Positions 43,430 to 53,823 of a DNA stretch of 64,000 bases are shown one piece after another. The notes under the pieces were generated by a model that worked only from the letters and a program-made list of their open reading frames with translations, was not told the origin of the DNA and did no database searches. The first letter of the stretch is position 1; each line of letters begins with the position of its first letter. This DNA is from Pseudoxanthomonas sp. PXM02 (lineage in GTDB: Bacteria; Pseudomonadota; Gammaproteobacteria; Xanthomonadales; Xanthomonadaceae), in contig NZ_JACVAK010000001.1 of assembly GCF_014851805.1 (NCBI RefSeq), positions 1,302,001 to 1,366,000 of the forward strand, read 5' to 3'. A program made the position numbers and the translations under genes.

Positions 43430-44524
43430 TCAGGGCTGGACGTACTCGACCACGTCCAGGCCGAAGCCGGCCAGGCCGACCTGCCGGCGTGGCGTGCCCA
43501 GCACCCGCAGCTTGCCCAGGCCGAGGTCAGCCAGGATCTGGGCGCCGGCGCCGTTGCGGCGCCACTGGCCCACATCCTTCGCATTGGCCTGCACTTCCGG
43601 CTGCTTGCGCAGGCGCGCCAGCAGCGCGTCCGCGCTGCGCGGCTCGGACAGCACCACCATCACGCCCTGCCCCTCCGCCGCGATCGCACGCAGCGCATCG
43701 GTCGCATGCACGCCGAAGTCGTCGCGGCGCCAGTGCAGCAGGTCGCTCAGCGGGTTTTCCACCTGCACGCGCACCAGCGTCGGCGTCGCCTTGTCGGGCG
43801 TGCCGCGGACCAGCGCGAAGTGCAGATCGTGCGCGATGCGGTCGCGGTAGGTCACCAGTTGGAACGGACCGAACTCGGTCTCGATGTCGCGCGCATCGAT
43901 CCGCTCGACGGTGTGTTCGGTCGCCAGCCGGTAGGCGATCAGGTCGGCGATCGAGCCCATCTTCAACCCGTGCTCGCGTGCGAAGACTTCCAGTTGCGGA
44001 CGGCGCGCCATGCTGCCGTCGGGATTCAGCACTTCCACCAGCACGCCGGCCGGCTCCAGGCCCGCGAGCAGCGGCAGATCGCTCGCCGCTTCGGTGTGGC
44101 CCGCACGCGTCAGCACACCGCCGGGCTGCGCGATCAGCGGGAAGATGTGGCCCGGCTGGCTGAGGTCGCTCGGCTTCGCATCCGGCCGCACGGCGGTGCG
44201 CACGGTGTGTGCGCGGTCGTAGGCGGAAATGCCGGTGGTGACGCCCTCGGCCGCCTCGATGCTGACGGTGAAGTTGGTATGGAACTGCGCGGTGTTGGTC
44301 TGCACCATCGGTGCCAGTCCCAACTGCGCACAACGCTCGCGCGTCAGCGACAGGCAGACCAGGCCGCGCGCATGCGTGACCATGAAGTTGATGTCCGACG
44401 GTTTGACCAGCTCGGCGGCCATGATCAGGTCGCCTTCGTTCTCGCGGTCCTCGTCGTCGACGATGACGACCATGCGGCCGTTGCGGATCTCTTCCAGCAA
44501 CTCGGGGATCGGGGCGAAGTTCAT
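43430..44524 (-). CDS. ribB: 3,4-dihydroxy-2-butanone-4-phosphate synthase with degenerate RibA domain (RibBX)
   Basis: The N-terminal half (1-200) is an intact RibB domain that makes the four-carbon unit from ribulose 5-phosphate, with [28 protein letters not shown] and GHTEAASDL. The C-terminal half (205-364) is homologous to GTP cyclohydrolase II but the zinc-binding segment, normally C-x10-C-x-C after VHSE, reads [20 protein letters not shown] with no cysteine. The half is therefore probably inactive as RibA (seen directly; the family name RibBX is known). A separate ribA should exist elsewhere. The ATG overlaps the ribE stop by 4 bases. Confidence 0.93.
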   Translation of the reverse strand: MNFAPIPELLEEIRNGRMVVIVDDEDRENEGDLIMAAELVKPSDINFMVTHARGLVCLSLTRERCAQLGLAPMVQTNTAQFHTNFTVSIEAAEGVTTGISAYDRAHTVRTAVRPDAKPSDLSQPGHIFPLIAQPGGVLTRAGHTEAASDLPLLAGLEPAGVLVEVLNPDGSMARRPQLEVFAREHGLKMGSIADLIAYRLATEHTVERIDARDIETEFGPFQLVTYRDRIAHDLHFALVRGTPDKATPTLVRVQVENPLSDLLHWRRDDFGVHATDALRAIAAEGQGVMVVLSEPRSADALLARLRKQPEVQANAKDVGQWRRNGAGAQILADLGLGKLRVLGTPRRQVGLAGFGLDVVEYVQP

Positions 44525-45123
44525 GCGCCGCTCCTTTCGCCCAGCAGGCGCTCGACATAGCGCGCCACCAGGTCGATCTCCAGGTTCACCGCATCGCCGA
44601 CGGCGGTCTGCGCGAATGCGGTTTGCGAGACCGTGTGGGGAATCAGCGCGACCTCGAAGCCTTCGCCATCGACCTCGTTGACGGTCAGACTGACGCCGTC
44701 GACGCAGATCGAGCCCTTCTTCGCGATGTACTTCAGCAGCGGCGCCGGCGCGGCGAAGCGCCAGCGCTGCGCGCGTGCGTCGTCGTGCACCGACAGCACG
44801 CGACCGACACCATCGACGTGGCCGCTGACCAGATGGCCGCCCAGGCGATCGGTCGGGCGCATCGCGCGCTCAAGGTTCACCACCGCGCCCTCGGCCAACC
44901 CGCCGAGCGTGGTCAGCGACAGCGTTTCGGTGGACGCATCGGCCTGGAAGCTGGCGGCGTCGAACGCGATGACGGTCAGGCACACGCCATTCACCGCGAT
45001 GCTCTCGCCCAACTGCACGGCGTCGAACGGCAGCGTGCCGGTGGCGACGGTCAGGCGGACGTCACCGCCCAGCGGTTGCAGCGCGGCGATACGGCCGACG
45101 CCTTCGATGATGCCGGTGAACAT
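44521..45123 (-). CDS. ribE: Riboflavin synthase alpha chain
   Basis: Dismutates two lumazine molecules to riboflavin. The 200-residue protein has two homologous barrels, each opening with a Gly-rich motif: MFTGIIEGVGRI at the start and LVSGHVDGVGRVLSV near residue 100. GESIAVNGVCLTV and GSICVDGVSLTVNEV are the paired cores. It is the first gene behind the FMN riboswitch. Its GGAGG ribosome site, 8 bases before the ATG, lies in a small hairpin (45131-45144), pointing to translational control. Confidence 0.97.
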   Translation of the reverse strand: MFTGIIEGVGRIAALQPLGGDVRLTVATGTLPFDAVQLGESIAVNGVCLTVIAFDAASFQADASTETLSLTTLGGLAEGAVVNLERAMRPTDRLGGHLVSGHVDGVGRVLSVHDDARAQRWRFAAPAPLLKYIAKKGSICVDGVSLTVNEVDGEGFEVALIPHTVSQTAFAQTAVGDAVNLEIDLVARYVERLLGERSGA

Positions 45124-45130
45124 CAGCAGG

Positions 45131-45144
45131 CCTCCAGACGGAGG
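45131..45144 (-). promoter_or_regulatory. Hairpin that can hide the ribE ribosome site
   Basis: On the minus strand CCTCC-GTCT-GGAGG forms a 5-bp stem. The right arm is the ribE Shine-Dalgarno sequence. It stands about 120 bases after the FMN aptamer and is a plausible expression platform element, although it could also form constitutively. Confidence 0.5.
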
Positions 45145-45266
45145 GCGGGGAAAGCACGGGGGTTCGTGGAAGGCATGGACGTCTCTCGCGACAGCAAAGC
45201 GGAGACGCCTCCGGGGCGCGAAGGCAGGCGCACGACGCCGCGCTGACGCGCGGTTCGGCGATGCCG

Positions 45267-45405
45267 TCTTCTTTCATCCGGACTATGACCGTCGGCTCCG
45301 GCATTGGACCGGATCTGCTGACCCTTCGGCGGGACCGAAGGCGCTCGCGGGCTTGTCGCTGAGCGACCTACCGCCGGTGGGGAGTTGCACCCCGCCCTGA
45401 AGACG
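45267..45405 (-). ncRNA. FMN riboswitch (RFN element)
   Basis: The minus strand shows the conserved RFN blocks in order: CUUCAGGGCGGGGUGCAAUU-like opening (TTCAGGGCGGGGTGCAACTC), CCCCACCGGCGGTA, AGCCCGCGAGCG, GGTCAGCAGATCCGGTC, and the closing CCGACGGTCATAGTCCGGAT-GAAAGAAG. These are diagnostic of FMN aptamers. The element lies between the methyltransferase gene and ribE, so it controls ribE-ribBX-ribH and downstream genes but not ribD. The stretch 45124-45266 that follows carries the SD-hiding hairpin and no gene. Confidence 0.96.
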
Positions 45406-45488
45406 TCGTTGGTGGTGTGCCGGCGGACCGGCCCGCGCAGTTTACACGCCGGGTCCGGCGACCGCTCTGAACGGAGCGTTCCGCGGGA

Positions 45489-46253
45489 TCAGGCAGCCGG
45501 CTTCCGGCGCAGGTGCAGGATCAGCGGCCAGCGCATGGTGCGGGCCCGCTGCGGGTCGCCCCAGATCTCGGCCAGGGCCGGCGTATGGGCGTAGACCGGG
45601 TCCTCGCCCGTCGCCGCCCGGTAGCTGCCGGTGGCCGACAGGCTGCCGAAATAACCCAGCAACGTGGGCAGGTTCCATTCGGCGGTCAGCCACAGCCGCG
45701 GCGTCGGGATGGTCTCGAACGGCCACACGTAGTCGCCGTAGCCCATGTCCACGTCGGCGCGCTCGGGCGGCCAGTACGGGTCGATGTCGTCGCGGACCTT
45801 CTCGGCCACCTCGGCCAGATCGTCCTCGAAGATGATGTCCTGGTAGGTCCAGGCTGCCAGCACGCCCCCCGGGCGCAGTACGCGCTCGCAGGTGGCGAAG
45901 AAGCGGTAACGGTCGAACCAGTGCAGCGCCTGCGCCACGGCGACCAGATCGACGCTGCCATCGGCCAGCGCGGTGGTCTCGGCGGGTTCGACGGCCAGGC
46001 TGACGTTGGCGCCCGCTTTCCCGTTCGCCCAGTGGCGCTCGATCTGGGCGGCGCTGGGATCGGTGGCATGCACATGGGCGAAGCGCGCGGCCAGTCCGCG
46101 CGTGGCCTGGCCGCTGCCGCAGCCCGGCTCCCAGACCTGTGCACTCGCCGGCACGGCCGCCGCGATCACGTCGTACAGCGCATCCGGATAGGTCGGACGC
46201 GAGGCGAGGTAGACGTCGGCGACGCCGGAAAAATGATCCTTGAAGGCCACCAT
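45489..46253 (-). CDS. Class I SAM-dependent methyltransferase
   Basis: 254 residues. The Rossmann SAM site is VWEPGCGSGQATRGLAARF (motif I), with HATDPSAAQIE (motif II) and DLVAVAQALHWFD (motif IV), the pattern of the Methyltransf_11 group including yeast Crg1-type trans-aconitate methyltransferases. Substrate is unknown. It lies 10 bases after ribD and before the FMN riboswitch, probably transcribed with ribD. No direct link with riboflavin chemistry is evident. Confidence 0.85.
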   Translation of the reverse strand: MVAFKDHFSGVADVYLASRPTYPDALYDVIAAAVPASAQVWEPGCGSGQATRGLAARFAHVHATDPSAAQIERHWANGKAGANVSLAVEPAETTALADGSVDLVAVAQALHWFDRYRFFATCERVLRPGGVLAAWTYQDIIFEDDLAEVAEKVRDDIDPYWPPERADVDMGYGDYVWPFETIPTPRLWLTAEWNLPTLLGYFGSLSATGSYRAATGEDPVYAHTPALAEIWGDPQRARTMRWPLILHLRRKPAA

Positions 46254-46262
46254 GGCGTGCGT

Positions 46263-47360
46263 TCAGCGGGCAGGTTGCAGCAGGAGGCGGTGATCTTCGC
46301 CAATCGCGCGGCTGTCCACAATCTCCAGCTTCATGCGGTCCGCCATCGCCTGGATGCCCAGGCCACCGAACAGCGGACGCGCCTGGTCGCCCAGCAGCAC
46401 GGGCGCGACGTACAGCAGCACCTCGTCGGCCAGCCCCGCCGCCAGGAACGCGCCGGCCAAGGTGGCACCCGCTTCGGCATGCACTTCGTTGATGCCGCGC
46501 GTGGCCAGCAGTTCCAGCACCGCCTTCAGGTCGAAGTTGCTGCCCGTTGCCGGCGCCACCACGCGCTGCACATCGACATCGCGCGGCGGCTTGGCGTCGG
46601 CGGTGTGGACATACAGCGTCGGCGCCTCGCCCTGGCGTACGTTGCCGCGCGCAACGGTAGCGAGGCCCGGATCGAGCACCACGCGCAGTGGTGGCTCGAA
46701 CGCGGTCTCGTCGCCGAAGCGCACCGTCAGCGACGGATCGTCGGCCAGCACCGTGCCGGCGCCGGTCAGGATGGCGCCCGCACGCGCACGCCAGCGCATC
46801 ACGTCGCGTCGCGAGGCCTCGCCACTGATCCATTTGGAGTCGCCGTTCGCCATCGCGGTGCGGCCATCCAGGCTGGTCGCCAGCTTCACCCGCATCCATG
46901 GCCGACCGCGCTCGACACGCGAAAGGAATCCGCGATTCAGGCGACGCGCCTGCGCCTCCATCAGGCCGGCCTGCACGGCGATGCCGGCCGCACGCAACCG
47001 ATCGAAGCCGGCCCCGTCGACCTGCGGGAACGGATCGCGCATCGCCGCAACCACACGCGCGACGCCGGCCGCGACCAGCGCGTCCGCGCATGGCCCGGTG
47101 CGGCCGGTATGCGCGCAAGGCTCCAGCGTGACGTACGCGGTCGCACCCTTCGCACGCTCGCCTGCCGCCTGCAGCGCGAACACCTCCGCATGCGGGCCGC
47201 CGGCCTTCTGGTGCCAGCCTTCGCCGACGACCTGCTCGCCCTGCACGATCACGCAACCCACCATCGGGTTCGGCCGCGTCGTGTACGCGCCACGCTCGGC
47301 CAGCCGCAGCGCGCGCGCCATGCACTGGTGGTCGAACGCGGAGAAGGCGGTGTCAGTCAT
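46263..47360 (-). CDS. ribD: Riboflavin deaminase/reductase RibD
   Basis: Bifunctional enzyme of early riboflavin synthesis. The N-terminal deaminase has the zinc motif HAEVFAL (HAE) and PCAHTGRTGPC (PCxxxxxxPC), residues about 50-90. The C-terminal NADPH-dependent reductase starts near RPWMRVKLATSLDGRTAMANG. The 365-residue length is standard. ATG at 47360 lies inside the GNAT stop region (8-base overlap). It is upstream of the FMN riboswitch, so its control differs from that of ribE, ribBX and ribH. Confidence 0.97.
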   Translation of the reverse strand: MTDTAFSAFDHQCMARALRLAERGAYTTRPNPMVGCVIVQGEQVVGEGWHQKAGGPHAEVFALQAAGERAKGATAYVTLEPCAHTGRTGPCADALVAAGVARVVAAMRDPFPQVDGAGFDRLRAAGIAVQAGLMEAQARRLNRGFLSRVERGRPWMRVKLATSLDGRTAMANGDSKWISGEASRRDVMRWRARAGAILTGAGTVLADDPSLTVRFGDETAFEPPLRVVLDPGLATVARGNVRQGEAPTLYVHTADAKPPRDVDVQRVVAPATGSNFDLKAVLELLATRGINEVHAEAGATLAGAFLAAGLADEVLLYVAPVLLGDQARPLFGGLGIQAMADRMKLEIVDSRAIGEDHRLLLQPAR

Positions 47361-47871
47361 GCATCGTCCACGCGGCATCGGAAGGGGCGCCAGTATGCGC
47401 CACGCGCTGCGCGGGCCGGATCGACATGATCACCACCGGCGTACCGTGCAGGGAGGTGCGCTCTTCCACCTGCCAGCCCAGCGACGCATAGAAGTCCTCG
47501 TGCCACAGCGTGAACAGCCGCAGCAACACCACGCCTTCGCGCGCCGCATGCGCGACCACGGCATCGACGAGCAATCGCCCGCTCCCACGGCCCCGCGCCT
47601 CGGGCAGCACGAACAGGCTGCCCAGCCACGGGCTGCCGCGATCCTGCAAGGCCGGCGCGTCCTCGATCAACAGGCTGACCGAGCCGAGCACGCGATCGTC
47701 GTCCACCAGCACCAATGTCGTCGGCAATGACGTGCGCGCAGCATGGTCGTGGAGTTCCGCGGTCGCAGCCTCAAGCGTCCAGTCGTCGTACAGCGGGGCC
47801 CACTCCGCATGATGCAGGCGCGCGAGCGGCTCGATGCACGCCGGGTGCTGCCCGATCGGCTCGATGCGCAC
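47353..47871 (-). CDS. GNAT family N-acetyltransferase
   Basis: 172 residues with the acetyl-CoA loop LFVLPEARGRGSGRLLVDAV (motif A, Q/RxxGxG/A) and the strand-helix pattern of the fold, including LRLFTLWHEDFYASLGWQVEE near the C-terminus. The substrate is unknown. It sits between nrdR (3 bases) and ribD (overlapping), so it is cotranscribed with both. The start ATG directly after nrdR is used. Confidence 0.85.
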   Translation of the reverse strand: MRIEPIGQHPACIEPLARLHHAEWAPLYDDWTLEAATAELHDHAARTSLPTTLVLVDDDRVLGSVSLLIEDAPALQDRGSPWLGSLFVLPEARGRGSGRLLVDAVVAHAAREGVVLLRLFTLWHEDFYASLGWQVEERTSLHGTPVVIMSIRPAQRVAHTGAPSDAAWTMHD

Positions 47872-47874
47872 GGC

Positions 47875-48411
47875 TCAGCGCTTCTTGTTCTTGTCCGCGT
47901 GCTTGTCGAACGGAACCACGTCGCCGCTCAACAGGGACAGCTGGCCCGCTCCGGCAGGCAGGTCGCGCTCCAGCTTCTCGATCTCGTCACGGAAGTCGGC
48001 GACGTCCTCGAAGCTGCGGTAGACCGAGGCGAAGCGCACGTAGCCCACGTGGTCGAGCTTGCGCAGTTCGTTCATGACGAATTCGCCGATCCTGCGCGAC
48101 GCGATCTCGCGCTCGCCGCTCATGCGGATGGCATGGATGACGGCGCGCACGGCAGCCTCGATCTGCTCTTCCGACACCGGCCGCTTCTGCAGCGCGCGGT
48201 CGAAACCGGCACGCAGCTTCCGTGCATCGAAACCATCGCGCCGACCGTCACCCTTGATGACTGCCGGCAACTTGATCTCGATGTTCTCCAGCGTGGAGAA
48301 CCGCTCCCCGCATGCCTCGCACTCGCGACGTCGGCGGATCGTCGCGCCGTCTTCGGAGACGCGCGAATCGATGACGCGGGTGTCGGTGTGCTGGCAGAAG
48401 GGGCAATGCAT
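47875..48411 (-). CDS. nrdR: Ribonucleotide reductase repressor NrdR
   Basis: Zinc-ribbon and ATP-cone repressor of nrd operons that senses (d)ATP. The 178-residue protein has [15 protein letters not shown] and [16 protein letters not shown] (four-Cys ribbon), then the ATP-cone ([16 protein letters not shown] onward) and [17 protein letters not shown]. It is longer than usual by a basic tail (to KHADKNKKR). It lies between glyA and the rib genes, a common proteobacterial order glyA-nrdR-ribD. Confidence 0.97.
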   Translation of the reverse strand: MHCPFCQHTDTRVIDSRVSEDGATIRRRRECEACGERFSTLENIEIKLPAVIKGDGRRDGFDARKLRAGFDRALQKRPVSEEQIEAAVRAVIHAIRMSGEREIASRRIGEFVMNELRKLDHVGYVRFASVYRSFEDVADFRDEIEKLERDLPAGAGQLSLLSGDVVPFDKHADKNKKR

Positions 48412-48420
48412 CGTCGTCGA

Positions 48421-49674
<1,254 letters not shown>

Positions 49675-49801
49675 TGGCACTCCGGAGGGTAGAAGGCGTC
49701 GGCAAATTGTACCGTTTCCCGCCAGTGGCCGGTTCCGGCCCCGGACCGCGAGCCTTGGGGAGTCAACTGCCCCAGCCGCCATGGGCGGAGGAATGGACCC
49801 G

Positions 49802-51241
49802 ATGTGGAGAAGTCTTTCCCTGTGGCTTGTATTGGCCTTGTCCTGCCCGTTCCCCGCATGGGCCGGGACCCCCTCGATCCAGGTGAAGGTAGACCCCCGC
49901 ATCGAGCTCGCGGCGATCATGTGCCGGCTGGCTGGGTTCGAGGAGTACCAGTCCCCCGGCATTCCGGCGTATGACCACGCGGTGGAAGCTCACTTCCGCC
50001 GCTATCAGCATCATCCCAGCGTCGAATTGCTGCGCAGGCTCCGCGAGCAACACGGCGCCGGCTACAGTGCGACGGTCAGCCTCACCCTGATGGCCCGGCC
50101 CGGCACTTGGAAAGCCCGCCTGCCACTTGGGCCGTGGGGGAAAAGCTCGCGGGAAGAGGTTTGGCTGGATCCCGAAAACGCCCGCCAATTCCTGAATGCC
50201 GCGGCCAGATTCGAGCGCGATACCGGGGCGCGCGCGTTCTTCGCCCAACACGGTTCGCTGTACAGACAAGTGGAAGCCAACATCCGCGCGGGCGCGGCAG
50301 AGCAACTGGATCTAGCCTGGTTCGAGCGGGAATTCGGCGCCCACCGCGACGCCATGTTCGTGCTGATTCCAGGGCTGCTCAATGGCCCTAACAGCTATGG
50401 GCCGCATGTAGAGCTTCCGGGCGGTGCTGTCGAGATCTATTCGGTGCTCGGCACCCCTTCCTTCCAGCCAGGCGAACCGCTCGAGTTTCCCGTGCAGCAG
50501 ATGCTGGGCCTTTTGGTTCACGAGTTGGGCCACGCCTATCTGAACCCTTGGGTGGATCGTCATGCGCCGCAACTTCAGCAGGACGGCGAACGCCTTTACT
50601 CGGCCTTCTCCAGGCAAATGACCGAGCAAGCCTACGGAGACTGGCGGATCATGCTCTACGAAAGCCTCGTACGCGCCAACACGCTGCACTATTTCGCCGA
50701 TCACGACTCGAAGAAGCCCTGGCGTGAAGCGTTGGCAGATGACCGCCAGAAAGGCTTCTGGTGGACAGAGTCTCTGGCCCAACACCTGGCACTGGACGAC
50801 CAGGCGTCGCCACCGCGGTTCACTGCCTCGGAAGCCAGGGTCTTCGCCTTCTTCAGCGATTGGGCCGATGAGCCAGGGCTCCGCATCGCCAGCGTGCAGC
50901 GGCGGTTGGCCGCTGAAGAGCAGGAACGTCAAGGCAAAGGCCCGCAGATCCTGGAACTGGTTCCCGCCGCCGGCGCGATCGGTGTCGATCCAACCCTGAA
51001 GGCCATCGAGATCCATTTTGACCGGCCGATGGACGGAGGCATGGCGGTATTCGGCCACCATGTTCCGGATGTGTCCGGAGAACCCATATGGAACGCGGAC
51101 ACCAGCGTGCTGCGCATTCCCGTCAGCCTGCGCCCCGGGACCCTTTACGAGATGTCGCTCAACAACGAAGACGCCGCTGGCTTCAGAAGTGCGGCAGGCG
51201 AGCCCCTGTCGCCACGGACGTGGTCGTTCCAGACCCGCTGA
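49802..51241 (+). CDS. Secreted DUF4932-like putative metalloprotease with Ig-like domain
   Basis: 479 residues. A signal peptide (to about 20, PFPAWA) precedes a helical domain that resembles DUF4932, with [11 protein letters not shown] near residue 240 (HExxH-type zinc motif) and [12 protein letters not shown], a possible third-ligand region. The last ~100 residues ([20 protein letters not shown]) form an SbsA/Big_5 Ig-like domain. ATG 49802 is favoured over 49793 and 49781 because GGAGGA lies at a good distance. I infer a periplasmic or exported zinc hydrolase; activity is unproven. It stands alone between glyA and a terminator. Confidence 0.7.
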   Translation: MWRSLSLWLVLALSCPFPAWAGTPSIQVKVDPRIELAAIMCRLAGFEEYQSPGIPAYDHAVEAHFRRYQHHPSVELLRRLREQHGAGYSATVSLTLMARPGTWKARLPLGPWGKSSREEVWLDPENARQFLNAAARFERDTGARAFFAQHGSLYRQVEANIRAGAAEQLDLAWFEREFGAHRDAMFVLIPGLLNGPNSYGPHVELPGGAVEIYSVLGTPSFQPGEPLEFPVQQMLGLLVHELGHAYLNPWVDRHAPQLQQDGERLYSAFSRQMTEQAYGDWRIMLYESLVRANTLHYFADHDSKKPWREALADDRQKGFWWTESLAQHLALDDQASPPRFTASEARVFAFFSDWADEPGLRIASVQRRLAAEEQERQGKGPQILELVPAAGAIGVDPTLKAIEIHFDRPMDGGMAVFGHHVPDVSGEPIWNADTSVLRIPVSLRPGTLYEMSLNNEDAAGFRSAAGEPLSPRTWSFQTR

Positions 51242-51264
51242 GGCGCATTCGTTCCTGCAAAAGG

Positions 51265-51288
51265 AAAAGCGCGCCGGAGCGCGCTTTT
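51265..51288. terminator. Bidirectional terminator
   Basis: A 10-bp stem AAAAGCGCGC / GCGCGCTTTT with a 4-base loop lies between two convergent genes, 24 bases after one stop and 23 before the other. A and T runs on both sides suit both strands. Confidence 0.85.
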
Positions 51289-51310
51289 CGGGGACATCGG
51301 GCCGGCTGGC

Positions 51311-51823
51311 TCAGTGGTGCAGCAGCAGGTCGGCAATGATGCCGGTGGCGATGGCGACCATCAGCATGTTGCCGCGGTCATCTCGGATCCAGTGATAGCC
51401 ACGGGGCGGACGACGCAGGTGGTAGTAGCTGTAGTCGTTCACCACGTAGACCGGGCCCCGGTAGTAGTCATGGTAGCGCTGGCCACGGGCCCAGCGGTGG
51501 TAGCTCGGCGCGGGACGGTACACGACACGCGGCGGGGCGTAATAACGACGGTCGTCGTAGCGACGGTCGTATCGGCGGTCATCACGACGGCCGTCGTGGT
51601 AACCGTGGCGGTAGGCCTGGCGCTGGTCGCGATGGTCACGACGATCGTCCCGGCGGTCTTCGCGCCAGTCGCGGCGGTCGTCCCGACGATCATCGCGGCG
51701 GTCCTGGTGATGCGAGCGGCCCCGGTCGTTGCCGCGATCATGGTCGCGCGCCAGGACGGGGGCGGTGACGGCGAAGGCCAGGATGGCGCAGGCCATGCCC
51801 TGGAAAAGACGCTTGGTATTCAT
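51311..51823 (-). CDS. RcnB-like basic periplasmic protein
   Basis: 170 residues. A signal peptide (1-25, ending PVLA) is followed by a strongly charged region of RDDRRD-type repeats (about 33-95: Arg, Asp and His), then a YDDRRYYAPPRVVYRPAPSY stretch and a C-terminal RcnB-like core (GYHWIRDDRGNMLMVAIATG). RcnB of E. coli is a periplasmic protein of nickel and cobalt homeostasis, but many homologues have no known role. No metal transporter gene is adjacent. The ATG at 51823 is chosen for the signal peptide. Confidence 0.75.
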   Translation of the reverse strand: MNTKRLFQGMACAILAFAVTAPVLARDHDRGNDRGRSHHQDRRDDRRDDRRDWREDRRDDRRDHRDQRQAYRHGYHDGRRDDRRYDRRYDDRRYYAPPRVVYRPAPSYHRWARGQRYHDYYRGPVYVVNDYSYYHLRRPPRGYHWIRDDRGNMLMVAIATGIIADLLLHH

Positions 51824-51960
51824 GGAAAGCCCTCTGTGTGGCACGTGAGTCCATCATGCCGATCACATCTGAACCGATTCCAGCTGGAAAACGGTTACGG
51901 CGGCGTCAACGGCGCGTACACGGAATGTATTCAGCCGGCGGTCGGCCGTGTGCAAGCGGC

Positions 51961-51966
51961 TATAAT
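51961..51966 (+). promoter_or_regulatory. Candidate -10 box of ettA
   Basis: A perfect TATAAT stands 72 bases before the ettA ATG in a GC-rich region. No good -35 box is found at 16-18 bases, so the promoter is only partly supported. Confidence 0.4.
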
Positions 51967-52038
51967 CGCCGCCTTCCCCTCTGCCTCCCCGCCCGCCGCT
52001 GCCCGGCCGGGCGCCGGGGCCTGCGTACCGGAGCCTGC

Positions 52039-53706
52039 ATGTCCTCGCAATACATCTACACCATGAACCGGGTCAGCAAGGTGGTCCCGCCCAAGCGGCA
52101 GATCATCAAGGACATCTCGCTGTCGTTCTTCCCGGGCGCGAAGATCGGCCTGCTGGGCCTGAACGGCGCCGGCAAGTCGACGGTGCTGAAGATCATGGCC
52201 GGGGTGGACACCGATTTCGAAGGCGAGGCCCGCCCGCAGCCCGGCATCAAGGTCGGCTACCTGGCGCAGGAGCCGGAACTGAATCCCGAGCACACCGTCC
52301 GCCAGGCCGTCGAGGAAGGCGTGGGCGACGTGCTGCAGGCGCAGGCCGCACTGGAAGCCGTCTATGCCGCGTATGCCGAAGAAGGCGCCGACTTCGACGC
52401 GCTGGCCAAGGAGCAGGAGCGCCTGGAAGCCATCCTCGCCGCCGGTGACGCGCACACCCTGGAAAACCAGCTGGACGTCGCGGCTGACGCACTGCGCCTG
52501 CCGCCGTGGGACGCCATCGTCGGCAAGCTGTCCGGCGGTGAAAAGCGCCGCGTGGCGCTATGCCGCCTGCTGCTGCAGAAGCCCGACATGCTGCTGCTCG
52601 ACGAACCGACCAACCACCTGGACGCCGAGTCCGTCGAGTGGCTGGAACAGTTCCTCGCCCGCTACACCGGCACCGTGGTGGCCGTCACCCACGACCGCTA
52701 CTTCCTCGACAACGCCGCCGAGTGGATCCTCGAACTCGACCGCGGCCGCGGCATTCCGTGGAAGGGCAACTACACCGACTGGCTGGTGCAGAAGGACGAG
52801 CGCCTGAAGCAGGAAGACAACCAGGAGAAGGCCCGCCAGAAGGCGATCCAGAAGGAACTGGAGTGGTCGCGCCAGAACGCCAAGGGCGGCCGCTCGAAGG
52901 GCAAGGCCCGCCTTGCGCGCCTGGAAGAACTGCAGTCGGTCGACTACCAGCGCCGCAACGAGACCAACGAGATCTTCATCCCGCCGGGCGAGCGTCTGGG
53001 CAACTCGGTGATCGAGTTCAAGAACGTGTCGAAGAAATTCGGCGACCGCCTGCTGATCGACAACCTCAGCTTCCTGGTGCCCGGTGGCGCCATCGTCGGC
53101 ATCATCGGTCCGAACGGCGCCGGCAAGTCGACGCTGTTCAAGATGATCACCGGGCAGGAGAAGCCGGACTCCGGCGAAATCGTCAAGGGCCCGACCGTCC
53201 AGCTGGCCTACGTGGACCAGAGCCGCGACAAGCTGGAGGGCAACCACAACGTCTTCCAGGAAATCTCGGGCGGCCTGGACATCCTCAACATCAACGGCGT
53301 GGAGATCCAGTCGCGCGCGTACATCGGTCGCTTCAACTTCAAGGGCCAGGACCAGCAGAAAATGGTCGGCTCGCTGTCCGGCGGTGAGCGCGGTCGCCTG
53401 CACATGGCCAAGACGCTGCTGCAGGGCGGCAACGTGCTGCTGCTCGACGAACCGTCGAACGACCTGGACATCGAAACCCTGCGTGCGCTGGAAGACGCGT
53501 TGCTGGAGTTCCCCGGCAATACGTTCGTCATTTCGCATGACCGCTGGTTCCTGGACCGCATCGCCACGCACATCCTCGCGTTCGAAGGCGACTCGCACGT
53601 GGAGTTCTTCCAGGGCAACTACCGCGAGTACGAGGAAGACAAGAAGCGTCGCCTGGGCGAAGAAGGCGCGCGTCCGCACCGCCTGCGATTCAAGGCGCTG
53701 AAGTAA
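52039..53706 (+). CDS. ettA: Energy-dependent translational throttle protein EttA
   Basis: ABC-F ATPase that binds the ribosomal E site and gates the first peptide bond according to ATP level. The 555-residue protein has no membrane part and two ATPase domains: [17 protein letters not shown] and LDEPTNHLD in the first, [17 protein letters not shown] and LDEPSNDLD in the second. The linker between (PtIM and arm, about 240-310) is rich in Lys, Gln and Glu. [20 protein letters not shown] at the ATG (52039) is the typical EttA start; the frame's upstream extension is rejected. Confidence 0.97.
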   Translation: MSSQYIYTMNRVSKVVPPKRQIIKDISLSFFPGAKIGLLGLNGAGKSTVLKIMAGVDTDFEGEARPQPGIKVGYLAQEPELNPEHTVRQAVEEGVGDVLQAQAALEAVYAAYAEEGADFDALAKEQERLEAILAAGDAHTLENQLDVAADALRLPPWDAIVGKLSGGEKRRVALCRLLLQKPDMLLLDEPTNHLDAESVEWLEQFLARYTGTVVAVTHDRYFLDNAAEWILELDRGRGIPWKGNYTDWLVQKDERLKQEDNQEKARQKAIQKELEWSRQNAKGGRSKGKARLARLEELQSVDYQRRNETNEIFIPPGERLGNSVIEFKNVSKKFGDRLLIDNLSFLVPGGAIVGIIGPNGAGKSTLFKMITGQEKPDSGEIVKGPTVQLAYVDQSRDKLEGNHNVFQEISGGLDILNINGVEIQSRAYIGRFNFKGQDQQKMVGSLSGGERGRLHMAKTLLQGGNVLLLDEPSNDLDIETLRALEDALLEFPGNTFVISHDRWFLDRIATHILAFEGDSHVEFFQGNYREYEEDKKRRLGEEGARPHRLRFKALK

Positions 53707-53748
53707 GGCGCCCGACCGCCACGCGGGCGACCTCCGCTCCGCTCCGCG

Positions 53749-53780
53749 AAGAACGCCGGCCTTTCGCCGGCGTTCTTTTT
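53749..53780 (+). terminator. Terminator after ettA
   Basis: A 12-bp stem AAGAACGCCGGC / GCCGGCGTTCTT with loop CTTTC ends in a T run, 43 bases after the ettA stop. Confidence 0.93.
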
Positions 53781-53823
53781 CCTAAGTCTGGCGGGCGGAC
53801 GGGACCTGGCAGACTGGGGCGCG

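Noticed and set aside
51540-51720. CRISPR-like direct repeats
   Set aside because: The DNA repeats encode the RDDRRD peptide repeats of the RcnB-like protein; lengths are short and there are no spacers or cas genes.
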